Part shown: positions 1 through 11,946 of the stretch, piece by piece
How positions within the stretch are numbered: the stretch's first letter is position 1
Layout: every line of letters begins with the position of its first letter
NCBI GenBank assembly: GCA_021234155.1
Contig: JAJEKV010000063.1
Location: 186,001 to 250,000 of the forward strand
Direction: 5' to 3'
DNA from: Isoetes taiwanensis
Taxonomy: Eukaryota; Streptophyta; Lycopodiopsida; Isoetales; Isoetaceae
DNA length: 64,000 nt
Notes under the pieces: generated by a model
Database searches by the model: none
Told to the model about the DNA's origin: nothing
Seen by the model: only the letters and a program-made list of their open reading frames with translations
Position numbers and translations under genes: made by a program

Positions 1-1022
1 TAGGCTAACCATCAAATATCAACAAAGCAAGTAGAAGAATGCAATGAATCATGCACTGCATCTAGGGCCATTGTGAAAAACAGCCAATCTTCCTTTGTAC
101 CCTGAGCAAAATGCTGGCTTGGCTGGATGAGATGGATACATAAAAGAATAATGATTGGTTTAGATGAACTTTTGGTTTGCATGGCTCCATAGCATGACAG
201 AGGTCCTCCATGTCAGCCTCAACTTAAAACACCAATGGGACCGAACTTCAAATCTGGTGCTCCATCCTCATCCCCCATAACCATTAATTCTAATTCAACG
301 ATTTTTAGGAAGGCTGATATTTTTAGGCGGATGAATGCTAAACTGCAAAACATAAGAGAAAAAAAATCCAAGAAAACTTTTTGGTCAATGTTTTTCAGTT
401 AGTTTTAGTTGAGCCATCGGAAATGGTCCCATAGAGACACATTGAATAATCTAGACATCTGGCTGTGTCCCCATTACACTATTCTTACACTATTCTTGCG
501 GTTTCCTATGGCTACCTTCCCTTACCACGTCATCAAAGCTCGGGACACATTTCAGCAGCCATTCCCACTGACTCAATTTTGAACCGAAAGCACCAATCAA
601 GAATAAGATTATCGCAAGAAGATAAAGAAGCACAGGTAAGCAGGTCACCTGTGCCATATAGATAAAAACTCAGTCCATCCAAGGCAATAGGAACAACCAA
701 TTTTCTGTCTGGATTTGCCACGAGGCACAGCGAAGCCCTTGAATCCGGTAATGGGAATACGCCCCAAAGAAAACTTGTACTCATTTCCATATGTGATGAG
801 TATACATTCTATTTTCTTGGCATGGTCCCCTGTTTGTGTTTGCTATACATTACATTTGAAAACTTCTTTTCAGTAATGTATTTTCATCATGAATTTGAAT
901 GCAGAATCTTCTGGGGCTTGTCTAACAGGTTAATTTATGCCGCCTGCCTATTGGGGCAACAAGACCAGAAATCAAATCTTCAATGTGGTCTTGCAGAGGC
1001 AGGGGCTTGCATGCAAATCAAA
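1..1022. other. Region 3' of PPR copy 1
   Basis: Downstream flank of the minus-strand PPR gene, repeated at 17040-18060. It is AT-rich. Short open frames occur on both strands but carry no recognisable domain, and their frames are not kept between the two copies. It probably holds the 3' UTR and intergenic DNA. No poly(A) signal could be assigned with confidence. Confidence 0.5.
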
Positions 1023-4000
1023 TTACCACATATCCCCACAAGAGCACAAGCCATCTCTGAAATGATGGGTCCACTTGCTCTCTCGAAGAACGATCTCCCT
1101 TCTTTCGATCCTCGATATTACTTTACTTGCACTATGACAGTCAGTGCACATTCTCAAGTTTTTTTGCTCATACGTAGTGTTTGTCCTTAGGGTGTATGAA
1201 GGGCCCAAAGGCTATGGCCAATTCTCAGCATGTCCACACAATGCTATTTCTTTTCGGAATCAGAAACTGGTTTCAAAACAACATCCAGATTTGGCAGGTA
1301 CCCTTCTCCTTCATCGTGAAGCCAAACTTTCTAACATGGCAGAGATTTCATCAGTTTGGCGGTCACCAACCACAAACTCCATATCTCCTTATTCACCTCT
1401 ATTAAAACTCTCCCAGGTTTCTTCTTTTGCCCCTGCAAGTTTTCTCAGCTCTTCCATTCTATTTGCATCAACCCACATACCAGCTCCTGCATAAATGTTT
1501 GCCATAAGGACATATGGAGCAGCATTTCCAGAGTTCATTTGAACTAGTTTCTGAAAGCATCTTAATCTTAGGTCCACTTCCCATAACTTCTGCAAGCACT
1601 AAGAAATGCAGTCCATGCTTCCCTCGCATGGACGATATATGGTATTGTTTGTAGCAATTTCTCTGCCTCACACAAGCACCCAGAACGAGAGAAGATGTCA
1701 ACCATGCTATTATAGTGATCTCTTGTTGGTTCTATGTGATAATCTCCTCTCATCATTTCAAAGTATTCCTGACCTTGGGCAACCAGGCCAGCCGACTACA
1801 CGCAGTAAGGAGACACATAAAAGTAACATCATCTGGCTTTATACCATGTACTTGCATGCCAGAAAACATTCTATTGCCATGTCGGTCTCATCATTCATGC
1901 TATATCCTCCTATCATTGCATTCCATGTCACAATATTCGATGGGGTAACCTGTCAAAGACGCCCCGTGCCTCTGGAAGAAAACCACTTTTGGCATACATA
2001 TCAACCAAAGCAGTGCCAACAAAAGACTCCTTGGCCATGCCCTTTTTTATAACCTGATAATGCAGCTCTAGACCCTTTTCTATGGCCCCTATACTTCCAC
2101 AAGCTTTCAAACAGGAAGCAAAAGTAAAAAGGATCTGGGGACAATCCTTCCTAATTGCATCTGTTCAAAGAGCTGCAACGCTTTTTAGCCATAACCATGT
2201 TCAGCATATCCTACAATCATCGTGGTCCATGATACAGCATCTCGATTTGGCAGATATCCAAACATCCTCTGACCCTCTGCAAGTGATGCACATTTGGCAT
2301 AAACGTCTATCAAAGCATTAACAACCAAGACATCTCTCCAGACCTCTTTTGTAATGCTTTCGCATGTATTTCCCGGGCTTTGTCAATGGCATTTAAAATA
2401 CCACAAGCTTTCAAGCTACAAACAAATGTTACAGCATTTGGAGACACGGCACACAATTTCATGCGATCAAAGTACTCCAGTGCCCTCGAACAAAATCCCT
2501 GTTCTACATATCCTGCAATGAGTGCATTCCATGACACAACATCACGAACCGGCAGACTCTCAAACACCTCTAGTGCCTCTACAAGTGAGCCAGATTTAGC
2601 ATACATGTCAATCAATGTGTTAGCAACAAACAGATCACTTTCTATCGCCAACTTCTTAATTTCAATGTGCATCTCACGGCCCTTATCTATAGCTCCTATG
2701 CAGGAACAAGCTTTCAGGACACAGACAAATGTGATGGCATTTGGTGAGTTACCTGCCATCCGCATGCAGTCAAAACATTCTAACGCTTCCCTCCCAAGGC
2801 CATTTTCAGCATAAGCTGCAAGTATTGTATTCCAGGATATAACATCTCGCTTTGGCAGTTTGTCAAATACTTCCCGTGCCTGTACAAGATAGCCACATCT
2901 GGCATACATGTCGATCAAAGTATTCCCCAGAATTAAATCATACTCAAATTTGTCTTGTTCAAGTTTGATGTGTATTTTGTGGCCCTTGTCTATTGCACCT
3001 ATGCTCCCGCAAGCTTTTAAACTGCAAATAAAGGTGACAATATTTGGAGACACTCCCTCAAATTGCATTAGCTCAAAGCATTCCAATGCTTCTAAAGCAT
3101 GCTCATTTTCGGCATAGCCTGCAATCAGCGCATTCCATGACACAACATCTCGAACTGGAAGCATATTGAACACTTCCCTTGCCTCTACTATTGACCCACA
3201 TTTGGCATACATATCAATTAGAGTGTTACCAATCGAAATAGCACCTTGAAATCCTTTTTTTATAACCTCAGAGTGTATTTCCCGGCCTTTATGAACTCCC
3301 AGGCTATTACAAGCCTTCAAACAGCAAATAAATGTGACTGTATTTGGGGAAATGCCTTCCAGATGCATCTCTTCATAACATTTCAGTGCATCTTGATCAA
3401 GCCCATTTTCAGCATATCCTGAGATCATTGTAGTCCAAGTGACAACCCCACGACATGGTAGCCTGTCAAATGTCATTCGCGCATCATCAAGTGAGCCACA
3501 TTTAATGTACATGTCAATCAAAGCACTGCCAACAAAAACATCTTTTTCGTAACCTTTCTCTTGTACCTTCTTTCGTATATTTCTACCCTCGTCAATGGAT
3601 CTTATACTGCTACAAGCTTTTAAGCTATAAATAAATGTGACAGGATTTGGAGAAATGCCGTCTGTTTGCATCTCTTCAAAGCATTTCAATGCTTCAAAAC
3701 CAAGTCCATTTTCAACATATCCTGCAATTAGTGTAGTCCATGAGACAACATTTCGGACAGGCAACAACATGAGAACCTCTCGGGCTTCTGAAAGTAACCC
3801 ATGTTTCGCATACATGTCAATTAGGACATTACCAACAAGAACATCTCTATCAAGTCCCTTTTCGGCAATTTCCACGTGCATTTCACGGCCTTTGTCTATG
3901 GCCCCCATGCTGCTGCAAGCTTTCAAGACACAAACAAAAGTTGCAGCATTTGGGAACACACCTCCAAGTCGCATCTGTTCAAAACACTTCAGTGCATCCT

Positions 4001-4584
4001 GTCCTGATCCGTAGTTAGCATATCCATTGATTAATGCTGTCCATGAAACCACATTTCTATGGGGCAACTTGTCAAAAACTTCTTGTGCCTCAACGAGTGA
4101 TGCACATAGCATACATGTCTACTAAGGCGCTGCCAATGAAGACATCGGATTCAAGCCCAGTTTCTTGAATCTTAGCATGAAATTTCCGACCTCTTTCAAT
4201 GTCATTTGTCCTAGCACATGCCCCAGTAAAGCTGTAAAAAGTATAACAACTGGGATGCACATCATCTTCTTGCATTTTCTGATACAGATTGAATGCATCC
4301 CGTAATTGTCCAGTTTCCATGTATCCTTTTATAAGAGAAGTCCAAGAGTGTTCATCCCGATAAACTAAACTGTGAAAAGCCTCATGAGCATTGGAGATGT
4401 TCCCACATGCAACAAGCATAGGCACAATGTGATTTCCTATAGTTTGATGGGCGTCCAGCCCATTCTCGCAAATGTGTCCATGTAAGCTGCTTGCACATTC
4501 TAAGCTTCTTTTCTTACCATATTTCTGCAAGGTGCATACAATGTCCGGAACACAAGACTGCATCGAAACCCGTATTCCAGCCAT
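1023..4584 (-). pseudogene. PLS-class PPR protein with E and DYW domains, copy 1, frame-broken
   Basis: Minus-strand intronless gene starting at the ATG at 4584 (MAGIRVSMQ...) and ending with the stop near 1023. A 600-residue open frame at 2310-4112 holds repeat triads of about 101 residues with the motifs LKAC..GAIDKGREMH, LIDMYAK and VVSWNALIAGY. The family binds organellar RNA and the DYW domain deaminates C to U. Compared with copy 2, copy 1 has a 2-base loss near 4108, an extra A near 4227 and many one-base changes between about 1180 and 2390. The E and DYW parts are therefore scattered over three frames. I cannot tell genuine decay from consensus error. The N-terminal part is in better shape than in copy 2. 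Confidence 0.85.
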
Positions 4585-5900
4585 GAAATTCCACCCAGGA
4601 ACCTAATTTAGACATACTTCACGACCATTATTTAGTCTGCTTCGAATCACACAATTAAAATTGCTATCGGAGTTGCCAGTCTGCATAAGATGTCCACATC
4701 GATGGTTCCATGCGAAGAGAATATGCATCCTAAAAAAATGGGTGTCAAACAACGAGATTGAACGAAAGTTACAACCATTCTGAGTCTGAAAGTACCGTTG
4801 GATCTTTGCTTGGAAAAAAATTTCTTCGTGACCATCATGCCTGTGCAGATCAACCTTCGCTTATAATAAGCTAATCTTGGCATGCCCTTCGGCATAGCTC
4901 TGCTGCTACCCTGGGGTTATATACGGAAGGTAACAAGGACCTAGAGACCACTTCAATACCTCTAGTCCCAAGCATACTTCCCTTAAACACATTCAAACAG
5001 GATGGCTTCAATACCTGTTACCAGGTCTAAAATTTGTTTTGTGGTTTAGAGTGGACGTTCTTCCATGGCTGTTATAAGTAGGTGAGGACCTTGCATGTTG
5101 TTTTAGGTTTTTTTTATTTTTATAGCATAATGTTACTCCAACATGGAGATGCTTTGGTTGGGAAGAAAAAACAAAAAAGTTAAAAAACATTGGAACTTCA
5201 GAAATAACATCCCATTAAGTATACCACAAATCCCCATGACAACAAATTTTCAAAAAAAAAAATTCATTACAAAATGCGGCCGACAAGACGCGACCTCCAA
5301 ACACCCGGTCGACAAAGACATGGGTGCGGCTTCAAACCCTAAAACTATGCGGTCATAAGAGCTTGCAGACCTATCCTTGCAGATCTATCCTCTGAGCAGA
5401 AAGCCCATCAAGCAAATCTTGTTCTTCAAATTTTGGGGCAGCTCTGGCATTATCTGAAACGTGTTGCTTGCATTTTCTAAATCACTGCACCGGCTACATA
5501 TTTAGTATGGCATTGCAAATAAATAAAATAATTCTTCAACTGTATTCGGGGGATAATATCAGAATGGATAATTCTATGCAGCTTTAGTTTCTGAACCTCG
5601 GGATAATTAATTCCTCTCAACACCTTGCAAAAAGAAATGATCACTTTTCTCTTCTTGCTTTATGCCTCCGGTTTGCCTCTACGTTTGTATATGCTCTCTA
5701 CTTTGTTTTTCAGCCACATATACCATATAAATTTTCTTATTTCCTTGCCAAAAAGTCTACAATGTTTTTAATTTGTTTCAACCGTCACCATTTACATGTC
5801 GTCATTATTTACATCAACAGCATCTTAGTGGCATATAAAGATTGCAGCATCTTGCTTCCATAATTACATAATCCGCAATTCCATAAAAGATCTGAACCGC
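4585..5900. other. Upstream region of PPR copy 1
   Basis: 5' flank of the PPR gene, repeated at 21627-22930. It is AT-rich and has no convincing coding frame. It presumably carries the promoter and 5' UTR, but no TATA box is clearly placed. A short patch near 5298-5325 differs between the two copies far more than its surroundings, which suggests a local consensus problem or a small replacement. Confidence 0.4.
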
Positions 5901-6377
5901 GCTCTGATATCAATTGGTATGATTTATGGATTTGGATTTTTGAACATCCTTAGATTATTGAATATACATATAAACAATAGATCTTTGACCAATCTAAAAC
6001 ACAATACAGAACAATTGCTATGATACAGTACTTAACTACCCAACCGGATCCACCTCCGAAAGGCTATACTGGCAAAGCTACACATTGGCTTAACTGGCTC
6101 CTGATCACCACTGCTAAACCGCAGTCTCCGATCAGAAGGGAAAATTACTAGGCTTCTGGATAAGAAAGGCTTATAGAGAATAATCTGTGTGCAAGCTCTT
6201 TTTTTCATCTCCAAAGCGGTTCTTTGCTACATTGGATCACCGGTTCGGGCCTCTCCGTCTCGATCAGATCTACAACGATAATCGCTTCCTTTAAACATTT
6301 GGTTGGCTACTATCCCCACCTTCTCTATGGCCGTTAGTCTGTAGTGAATAGGCTGCTGGTCCCAGGTGTTCCCAACA
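5901..6377 (-). repeat. Possible solo LTR end with primer-binding-site-like motif
   Basis: GCTCTGATATCAA at 5901-5913 is close to the reverse complement of the initiator-tRNA-Met primer binding site used by many plant LTR elements. It would place a minus-oriented 5' LTR just to the right, from TG at 5920 to CA at about 6377. A second copy lies at 22931-23410. No matching second LTR or coding region was found, so this may be a remnant. Confidence 0.3.
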
Positions 6378-6412
6378 ATTAGTAGTCTCCCCCATTTATA
6401 GTCTTAATTCGG

Positions 6413-6886
6413 TGACAACCATATGGATATTCATATCATACGAACATTATACTTGTATATACAAAAGATGGTCGTCACATGGATGCAAAAGGGTAGTTGC
6501 ACAGGACAAGGTTTGAACTTGCAATCTTCTAGTTGCAAACCACACACCTTTGCCAAGTACGCTACCAATACTTGTTAAAGACATTTCCTCATAATTCTAG
6601 AACATACATGCATGTGCGACACTTGGCGTGATCTCATATATTGGAGTGGCACGATCCTGACCATTGGCCTAGATATATAAGGAGGCACCTCCTTCTTGTA
6701 GAACTATTCCAGTTCAACGCTAGGCTTGAGCCTTCTAGGCATATGTCTCGTGTTCCTGCTTGCCTTCGAGCCATTGTACCCTTGATTCCTGTTCATATAT
6801 TAGATTTTTGCCGATCTTGGCGTATTTCTTTCGTATTTCTTGCATATTTTCGATATTTTCCCTTGTTTTTGTGTAGGTTCATGACA
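6413..6886 (+). repeat. Ty3/gypsy 5' LTR, truncated element (copy 1)
   Basis: It matches, in opposite orientation, both LTRs of the gypsy element at 38782-49984, including the TATATAAG box (6674-6681) and the TGACA end. It is followed by the same leader and then gag. The twin in the other duplicate is at 23447-23921. A tRNA-like A/B box module lies on the minus strand within it (6510-6564). Confidence 0.85.
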
Positions 6887-6968
6887 ATTTGAACTGGAAT
6901 CCCTTACCAGTTCTTGCCTGCTCTGATCCTAAGCATTGCTTTATACATATTGGGTTGTTCTTGTCTCT

Positions 6969-8058
6969 ATGGAGGAAGTTTCATCCTTATTACACCAGGT
7001 CCATCAACTTGTTCAAGTATGCCAGCAGTTATAGTTGGATAACATGGAGCTCTAGGAATGGGTAGCTTCTCGTGAGGCAGCCTCTAGCTCAGGGAGGGGA
7101 TCATCAGAGCCTAAGATTAGCCTGGCAAAAAAATTTGATGGCACTAGATCCAAGCTCCGAGGTTTTTTCAATCAGATTTGGCTCGTTATTCGGCTCCACC
7201 CTCACAGGTACCCTACAGATCAGGAACAGGTCGGACTAGTTGACTCTCCTCTTTCTGGGTCAGCCTTGAGTTGGTTTGTTCCCCTACTAGAGAAAGGGGC
7301 TCCCGAGTTGCAAAATTTTGCTGCGTTTACTGCTGAACTTAAGGCATGTTTTGGAGACACCGATGGCAATGCACAGCAGTAACCAAGCTTGGCAACCTCA
7401 GGCAAGGTTCTTGTCCACCTTTAGTTTATGCTTCTGAGTTTTGACAGATTGCCATAGATACAGTCTGGGAAGATGCGGCTCTTCGGGACTGTTTTCGAAG
7501 AGGGCTCCATGAGGATGTAAACGATATGTTATCTTCTTATCGTGATACGAAGATAAATTCAATTCTCAAAACCAGCAAGCAAAAGAGAAACACTAAAAGA
7601 AAGCCCCATCTGGGTGTCTCCACTAAACAACACAATATACAATAAGGTCGCTTGAAGAAAGAACCGACAAGTGGAGAAACACAGAGATGAGCTGATGAAG
7701 ATGAAAAGGAAGAAATGTAGTATATATGCGAGAAAAACCTAACTACCAAGGGAGTCTAACTAACTAAAGGTAGCAATGGTTTCGAGAATTACATTTGTTG
7801 ACTATGGAGGATCCCAGAACCTTAGACGAAGCTATAAAGTTTGTGGTTCGTTGTGATAACTGACTTTTTGAGCGTAGGCAAGAAAGACGAAATTAGCACA
7901 TTTCTATACTTCCCCAAGCTCCAAAGAATCACAAAGAATTTTTGCACCACCCATCGTCCTCCTCGAATCGGTTGGCCCAAAGGCCTATGCAAATTGATGG
8001 TGTGGTTCGAGGGCCCTTGTCTATCATCTCGAGAAGCAATGCCAAGACCAACGGCCAA
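6969..8058 (+). pseudogene. Truncated Ty3/gypsy gag (copy 1)
   Basis: Starts at ATG 6969 with MEEVSSLLHQVHQLVQ, closely related to the gag of the element at 38782-49984. It keeps EPKISL..KFDGTRSKLRGFFNQI, LEKGAPELQNFAAFTAELKACFGDTD and PMQIDGVVRGPL. In-frame stops, frame breaks and an insertion of about 260 bases near 7536-7795 disrupt it. It ends just before the CCHC zinc knuckle, where the fold-back element begins. It is a dead retrotransposon piece. Confidence 0.85.
7536..7795. mobile_element. Insertion of about 260 bp in gypsy gag
   Basis: The gag reading DVKDMLLSMEDP of the fuller element is split here: DV.DML ends near 7536 and MEDP resumes near 7803. The inserted DNA is AT-rich, has no coding capacity and is also present in copy 2 (about 24570-24835), so it predates the duplication. 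Terminal inverted repeats were not clear. It may be a small non-autonomous element, and its boundaries are approximate. Confidence 0.55.
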
Positions 8059-8065
8059 CTGCCTC

Positions 8066-9826
8066 TGAGGGATTTTTATAGCCAATACTTTAGAAATTTT
8101 CTAGGTCCTATGAGGGAAACCAAGTATGTATCCCCGTTTTCCATTGATTTCTAATAAAGGAAGGGATCTTTATAGCTGATGTGTTAGAAATTTTTTATGC
8201 TCTATGTATCCCTATTTTCGATTGATTTTTAATAAACGACAATTTCAATTTGTAAACGGCCAAGCTCAACGGTATATCTCCAATGAACAGTGGCTTTAAT
8301 TCAATGAAGAGCATTGAATTTTTTCCATGAGGCATCTGGACAGGCAAAAGTAGAAGTCGTTGCCTTGGTAGATCTGGATTTAGGATTATACTTATCAAGA
8401 CACATTCCAACCATGACCATAGGAAGCTCTATCACCGCAAATCTCATTGTGAAACTACATTTTGAAGATTGGAGCTAAGGATGAATACCATATAGATGAA
8501 TGTAGAATTATAAATTCATAGACTTTGTAGAGGCTTTGTAATGAATTTTTTCCAATTTGTTTCCCTGCTGCTGTATACATGATGCCAATAATTGTGCAGT
8601 AAATTTGTCAAAAGTTTTTACAATTATGAAACTACTTGTGAAGCAATTCGGGGCAGATGTCGATAAGAACAAAGGACAGAATATTGAGAAACCGAAAATG
8701 GTTATTTATATATGAAAGGAATGGTTACATATGGAGCCTGGATTTTGGATTTTGGATGATTTAGACGGAAACCACAAACGATTATATAGACCTTTATCTA
8801 TGAAATACCAGTAAACATCGGGGAAAACATCGTCTGATTATGAGCAGCTAAATTCGATGAGCCAGTTTAGAGATCTTCTTATATTTTACCAGTAGCTTTT
8901 GCACTTTCTATTGTGCTATCAATGTCGAGAATCTGTAAGAGTCGTTGAAGCTTGCATAGGTCGATGGATAGCTTACTCAAATAATACCAAACATCTAAGA
9001 GTTCTTTTGTGTTCTCCGATGCGTGGTTTCTAAGCTCTCGTATTGGCGTTGTTCTTTGGGCGGGTGGAGTGACAATGATATGGATGGCATCTTCTTGAGG
9101 AGTTCCCCCTTTTCTCTTGGCCATTTAGCCCGCAGCGGAGTGCGGTATGATCTTATTATGGAGCCATCTACATTTACGTGAAGATTTGTTGGTGTAACCC
9201 GCAACCGCGATTTTGGCTCGAAAAGCATGTGGACGATTAGGGGGCAAGCGGAATATTTAGATTAAAAAATAAAATGAAACAGTGTATTAGGAATGCTACC
9301 TGCAGCGAATGACATTCTGTTGAGTATCGTGCTTGTACGCTGGCCGTTGTTGATTTAGATGGAGTCATTTTATGGAGAGACCATGTTATAGATAGACTAG
9401 TTTTGGTTAACTGTTTGTTATCTGTCAGCTCATTATTACATTTTTGGCAATGGATACACGTATACACGAGAATTGTGTGTTTGTTTGGACGCATGGACAC
9501 ATGTGAGTGTTTACAACACGTATCGGTCATAGTTTGTTGGTTGTTATTCATGTAGAAACATTTGTAGTTGTTTAGAACATGTGTCATCCATGAACTATTT
9601 GTCGTCATGGCATACTTAATGAACATGTGGTAGTAAAGTGAGCTTGGAACTCGTGTTAGATTTGATTGGAAAGTGGCTTTGGCATTAAGTAAAGTAGAGA
9701 AACTGGTTGGTAAGTATTGTGATGCAAAGGGAAGGTTACGCGGAAAAGGTGATAGTATACATAGTGAAAATAAAGGCGGGAGGGAAAGAGGAGTGCACGA
9801 GCAAAAAAATGCAAAAAAACGAGTGA
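8066..9826 (+). repeat. Fold-back element, left inverted arm
   Basis: The sequence beginning AGGGATTTTTATAGCC at about 8066 is repeated in reverse complement ending at about 14828. Matches can be followed along the arm: the 8085-8260 block against 14640-14820, an open frame at 8879-9124 against 13757-13970, and the poly-A-rich inner end near 9801-9826 against 13115-13138. Arm length is about 1.7 kb. The outermost bases differ slightly (CTGCCTCTGAGGG versus CTGCTCCTGAGGG). Confidence 0.85.
8879..9124 (-). CDS. Unassigned ORF in left fold-back arm (81 aa)
   Basis: Minus-strand open frame beginning MAKRKGGTPQEDAIHIIVTP and containing ELLDVWYYLSKLSIDL. The right arm carries the same frame on the plus strand (within 13647-13970) with substitutions and a few indels. 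The aliphatic and aromatic residues around DVWYYLSKLSIDLCKLQRL suggest a helix. I do not recognise a family. Being open in both arms is weak evidence of coding because the arms are duplicates. Confidence 0.3.
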   Translation of the reverse strand: MAKRKGGTPQEDAIHIIVTPPAQRTTPIRELRNHASENTKELLDVWYYLSKLSIDLCKLQRLLQILDIDSTIESAKATGKI

Positions 9827-9841
9827 AAATGGCCTTGGGAG

Positions 9842-10280
9842 GGAAGCATTAGAATGTTTTGACTACATACAGATGGCAGGTAACTCACCAAATGCCATCA
9901 CATTTGTCTGTGTCACGAAAAGCTTGTTCTGCATAGGAGCTATAGATAAGGGCGTGAGATGCACATTGAAATTAAGAAGTTGGCGATAGAAAGTGATCAG
10001 TTTGTTGCTAACACATTGATTGACATGTATGCTAAATCTGGCTCATTTGTAGAGGCACTAGAGGTGTTTGAGATTCTGCCAGTTCGTGATGTTGTGTCAT
10101 GGAATGCTCTCATTGCAGGATATGTAGAACATGGATTTTTTTCGAGAACCTTTGAGTACTTTGATCGCATGAAATTGTGTGTCGTGTCTCCAAATGCTGT
10201 AACATTTGTTTGTAGCTTGAAAGCTTGTGGTACCTTAAATGCCATTGACAAAGCCCGGGAAATACATGCGAGCATCACGA
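9842..10280 (+). pseudogene. Captured PPR gene fragment, inverted relative to the parent
   Basis: This plus-strand segment is close to the reverse complement of about 2350-2800 in PPR copy 1. It encodes parts of two PLS triads, including SDQFVANTLIDMYAKSG, RDVVSWNALIAGYVEHG and FVCSLKACGTLNAIDKAREI. It has base changes and a small deletion near 9930-9955 relative to the parent, and no DYW region. It sits just inside the left arm of the fold-back structure, so I infer capture of a neighbouring gene fragment. Confidence 0.85.
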
Positions 10281-11410
10281 AGGACTCATGTAAAAGAAGC
10301 TTTTGAAATGAAAATGGAATAAGCATGAACTAATTTACTTGTTGCATGCTTCTTGTATTCTCGCATAAGAGAGAATACAGGAATGTTTGGAAAGAAATGG
10401 AACAAACATAAGTAATCGTTGAAGCCCAAAAATGTGCTAGATTTTGTGTAAGTGGAATCAACTATCTAATATGCTCTATCAAAGTTCAAACTGTGTTATT
10501 AAAGAATACAATGACCAATGAATGTATTGTTAAGAATGGACTCATTCTTGAGATTGAAACTAATCAATTCCTTGCTTTCTATAGTAGCCCTTTTAGAAAA
10601 GACCCGTAAAAATATCCATTGAAGAAAGGGCATCTTGAGAAATATGAAATTCTTGGAGGAAAGAAAAAGCACAAATTTTTACAAGGCTAATACATTGATC
10701 AAGGGCTTCTCATGATTTTAAAAGAACTCGTGGGCATTTGGTAAACTATAACATTAAGGGCATGGGAGTTTTTTCCAAAGAAGAAGGGAGATGAGATGAT
10801 ACCAAAAGAATAATGTGAGCATCTACATTTGAAGACTTTGTTTTGTCTTGTAGCACATTTTAGAGTCGACTTTGACTCTTCAGAACATTCCCTAAGATTC
10901 CAACCTGGTACGCAATAGGAAACTGTTGATTGCCCAATGATTGGCCAATGCTATTTTAAAAAGACCCAATGGTTCAGATTGAAAGAATAAGGATACACAA
11001 ACTGGATAGAAACACTATTATTTTACTATTTGAAACTAAACAATGGACAAACAATATAAGTACAAACAAACCGGATATATTAACAATTGAAGCATCTGCA
11101 TATCACCTCCACATTGAGACATGCAGGTGGATTTAGGAGGTATACGAGGATAGGCTCTATCAGTGTTGCCAACTAGAAGTCATTGATGATGAAAATATCA
11201 TGCCCTTTAGAATTGTTTGGCGTCCAATCATATCGGGGCACGCTATGTGAGTTGGTTCCACCTAACTAGCTGCTACATCTGCTGCTCAATGGGGTTACTG
11301 GGATCATATCTTCAAGAGATCGTGGATATGTGCACTTAGATGTGTCCTTCGGTATGGCATTGAAATGTATCCTCATACATCATTGTACAATTTGTCAGCA
11401 TGCTTATTAT
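10281..11410. other. Fold-back interior, no recognised gene
   Basis: AT-rich DNA between the captured PPR fragment and an LTR-like remnant. No open frame of useful length or known motif was seen on either strand. Confidence 0.4.
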
Positions 11411-11700
11411 TGTAACGTTCCTAACCGACATGCCCTTAGCCAACTGGGCAAAACCGTTTAGACGTTTATGAGTAGTAGCTGGTGTCTCGAGAATGCGAGA
11501 CAAAGGTCTACTTCCGGGCGGTCTTCATGGGTCCGTTACAACAATCTCCCCACTAGAACTATGCTCATCCTCGAGCATCACAAACCATCCCATGGTGTCC
11601 AAGACCAAGTCATGATCTACTGTCCAACGGTATTCTAGATCATACTTGCCCCCATGGAGACTCGAACTCGAGCCTTGCTCTGATATCAAATGTAAAGTTC
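11411..11700 (-). repeat. LTR-retrotransposon remnant with primer-site-like motif
   Basis: GCTCTGATATCAA at about 11675-11687 resembles a reverse-complement initiator-tRNA-Met binding site. It is followed by TGTAAAGTTCCTAA, and a related TGTAACGTTCCTAA stands at about 11414. This looks like the ends of a heavily deleted minus-oriented LTR element. No retroviral-type coding sequence remains. Confidence 0.35.
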
Positions 11701-11946
11701 CTAATCAAGCACAATTTCATTATATATGGACTTTCTCTAAGTCCATATGCCTCCAAAATGAGCCCAAACTTTTAGAATATTGTGGTTTTTTTATTAGAAT
11801 GGCGCTTAAAATTCCGAAATCGTCTGCGAGATAGGTGAGACGGCAAGCGTTGTGTCCCGGAAAAGCGCCTTCATTATAGGTGGTGTTGCTAGTGAAGCCG
11901 GGTTTTGCAAATCTGCGCAGCCTAGATTCATATCGGGACACTCAGA

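Larger units (their letters stand above)
1..8058. repeat. 8 kb direct duplication, copy 1
   Basis: Position 1 onward matches 17040 onward nearly base for base, with small indels, through the PPR gene, its upstream DNA, an LTR and a truncated gypsy gag. The match ends at 8058, opposite 25088. The copy starts at the window edge, so its true left limit is not visible. The right limit coincides closely with the start of the fold-back element at about 8066. Differences are mostly one-base homopolymer changes, with a few short clusters. I infer either a segmental duplication or two divergent assembly copies. Confidence 0.95.

Noticed and set aside
465..790. Open frames on both strands beside the PPR 3' end
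   Set aside because: No domain, the frames change between the two duplicate copies, and composition is that of non-coding DNA.
2380..4014. Plus-strand frames across the PPR gene
   Set aside because: They mirror the minus-strand PPR frames and arise from repeat codon structure.
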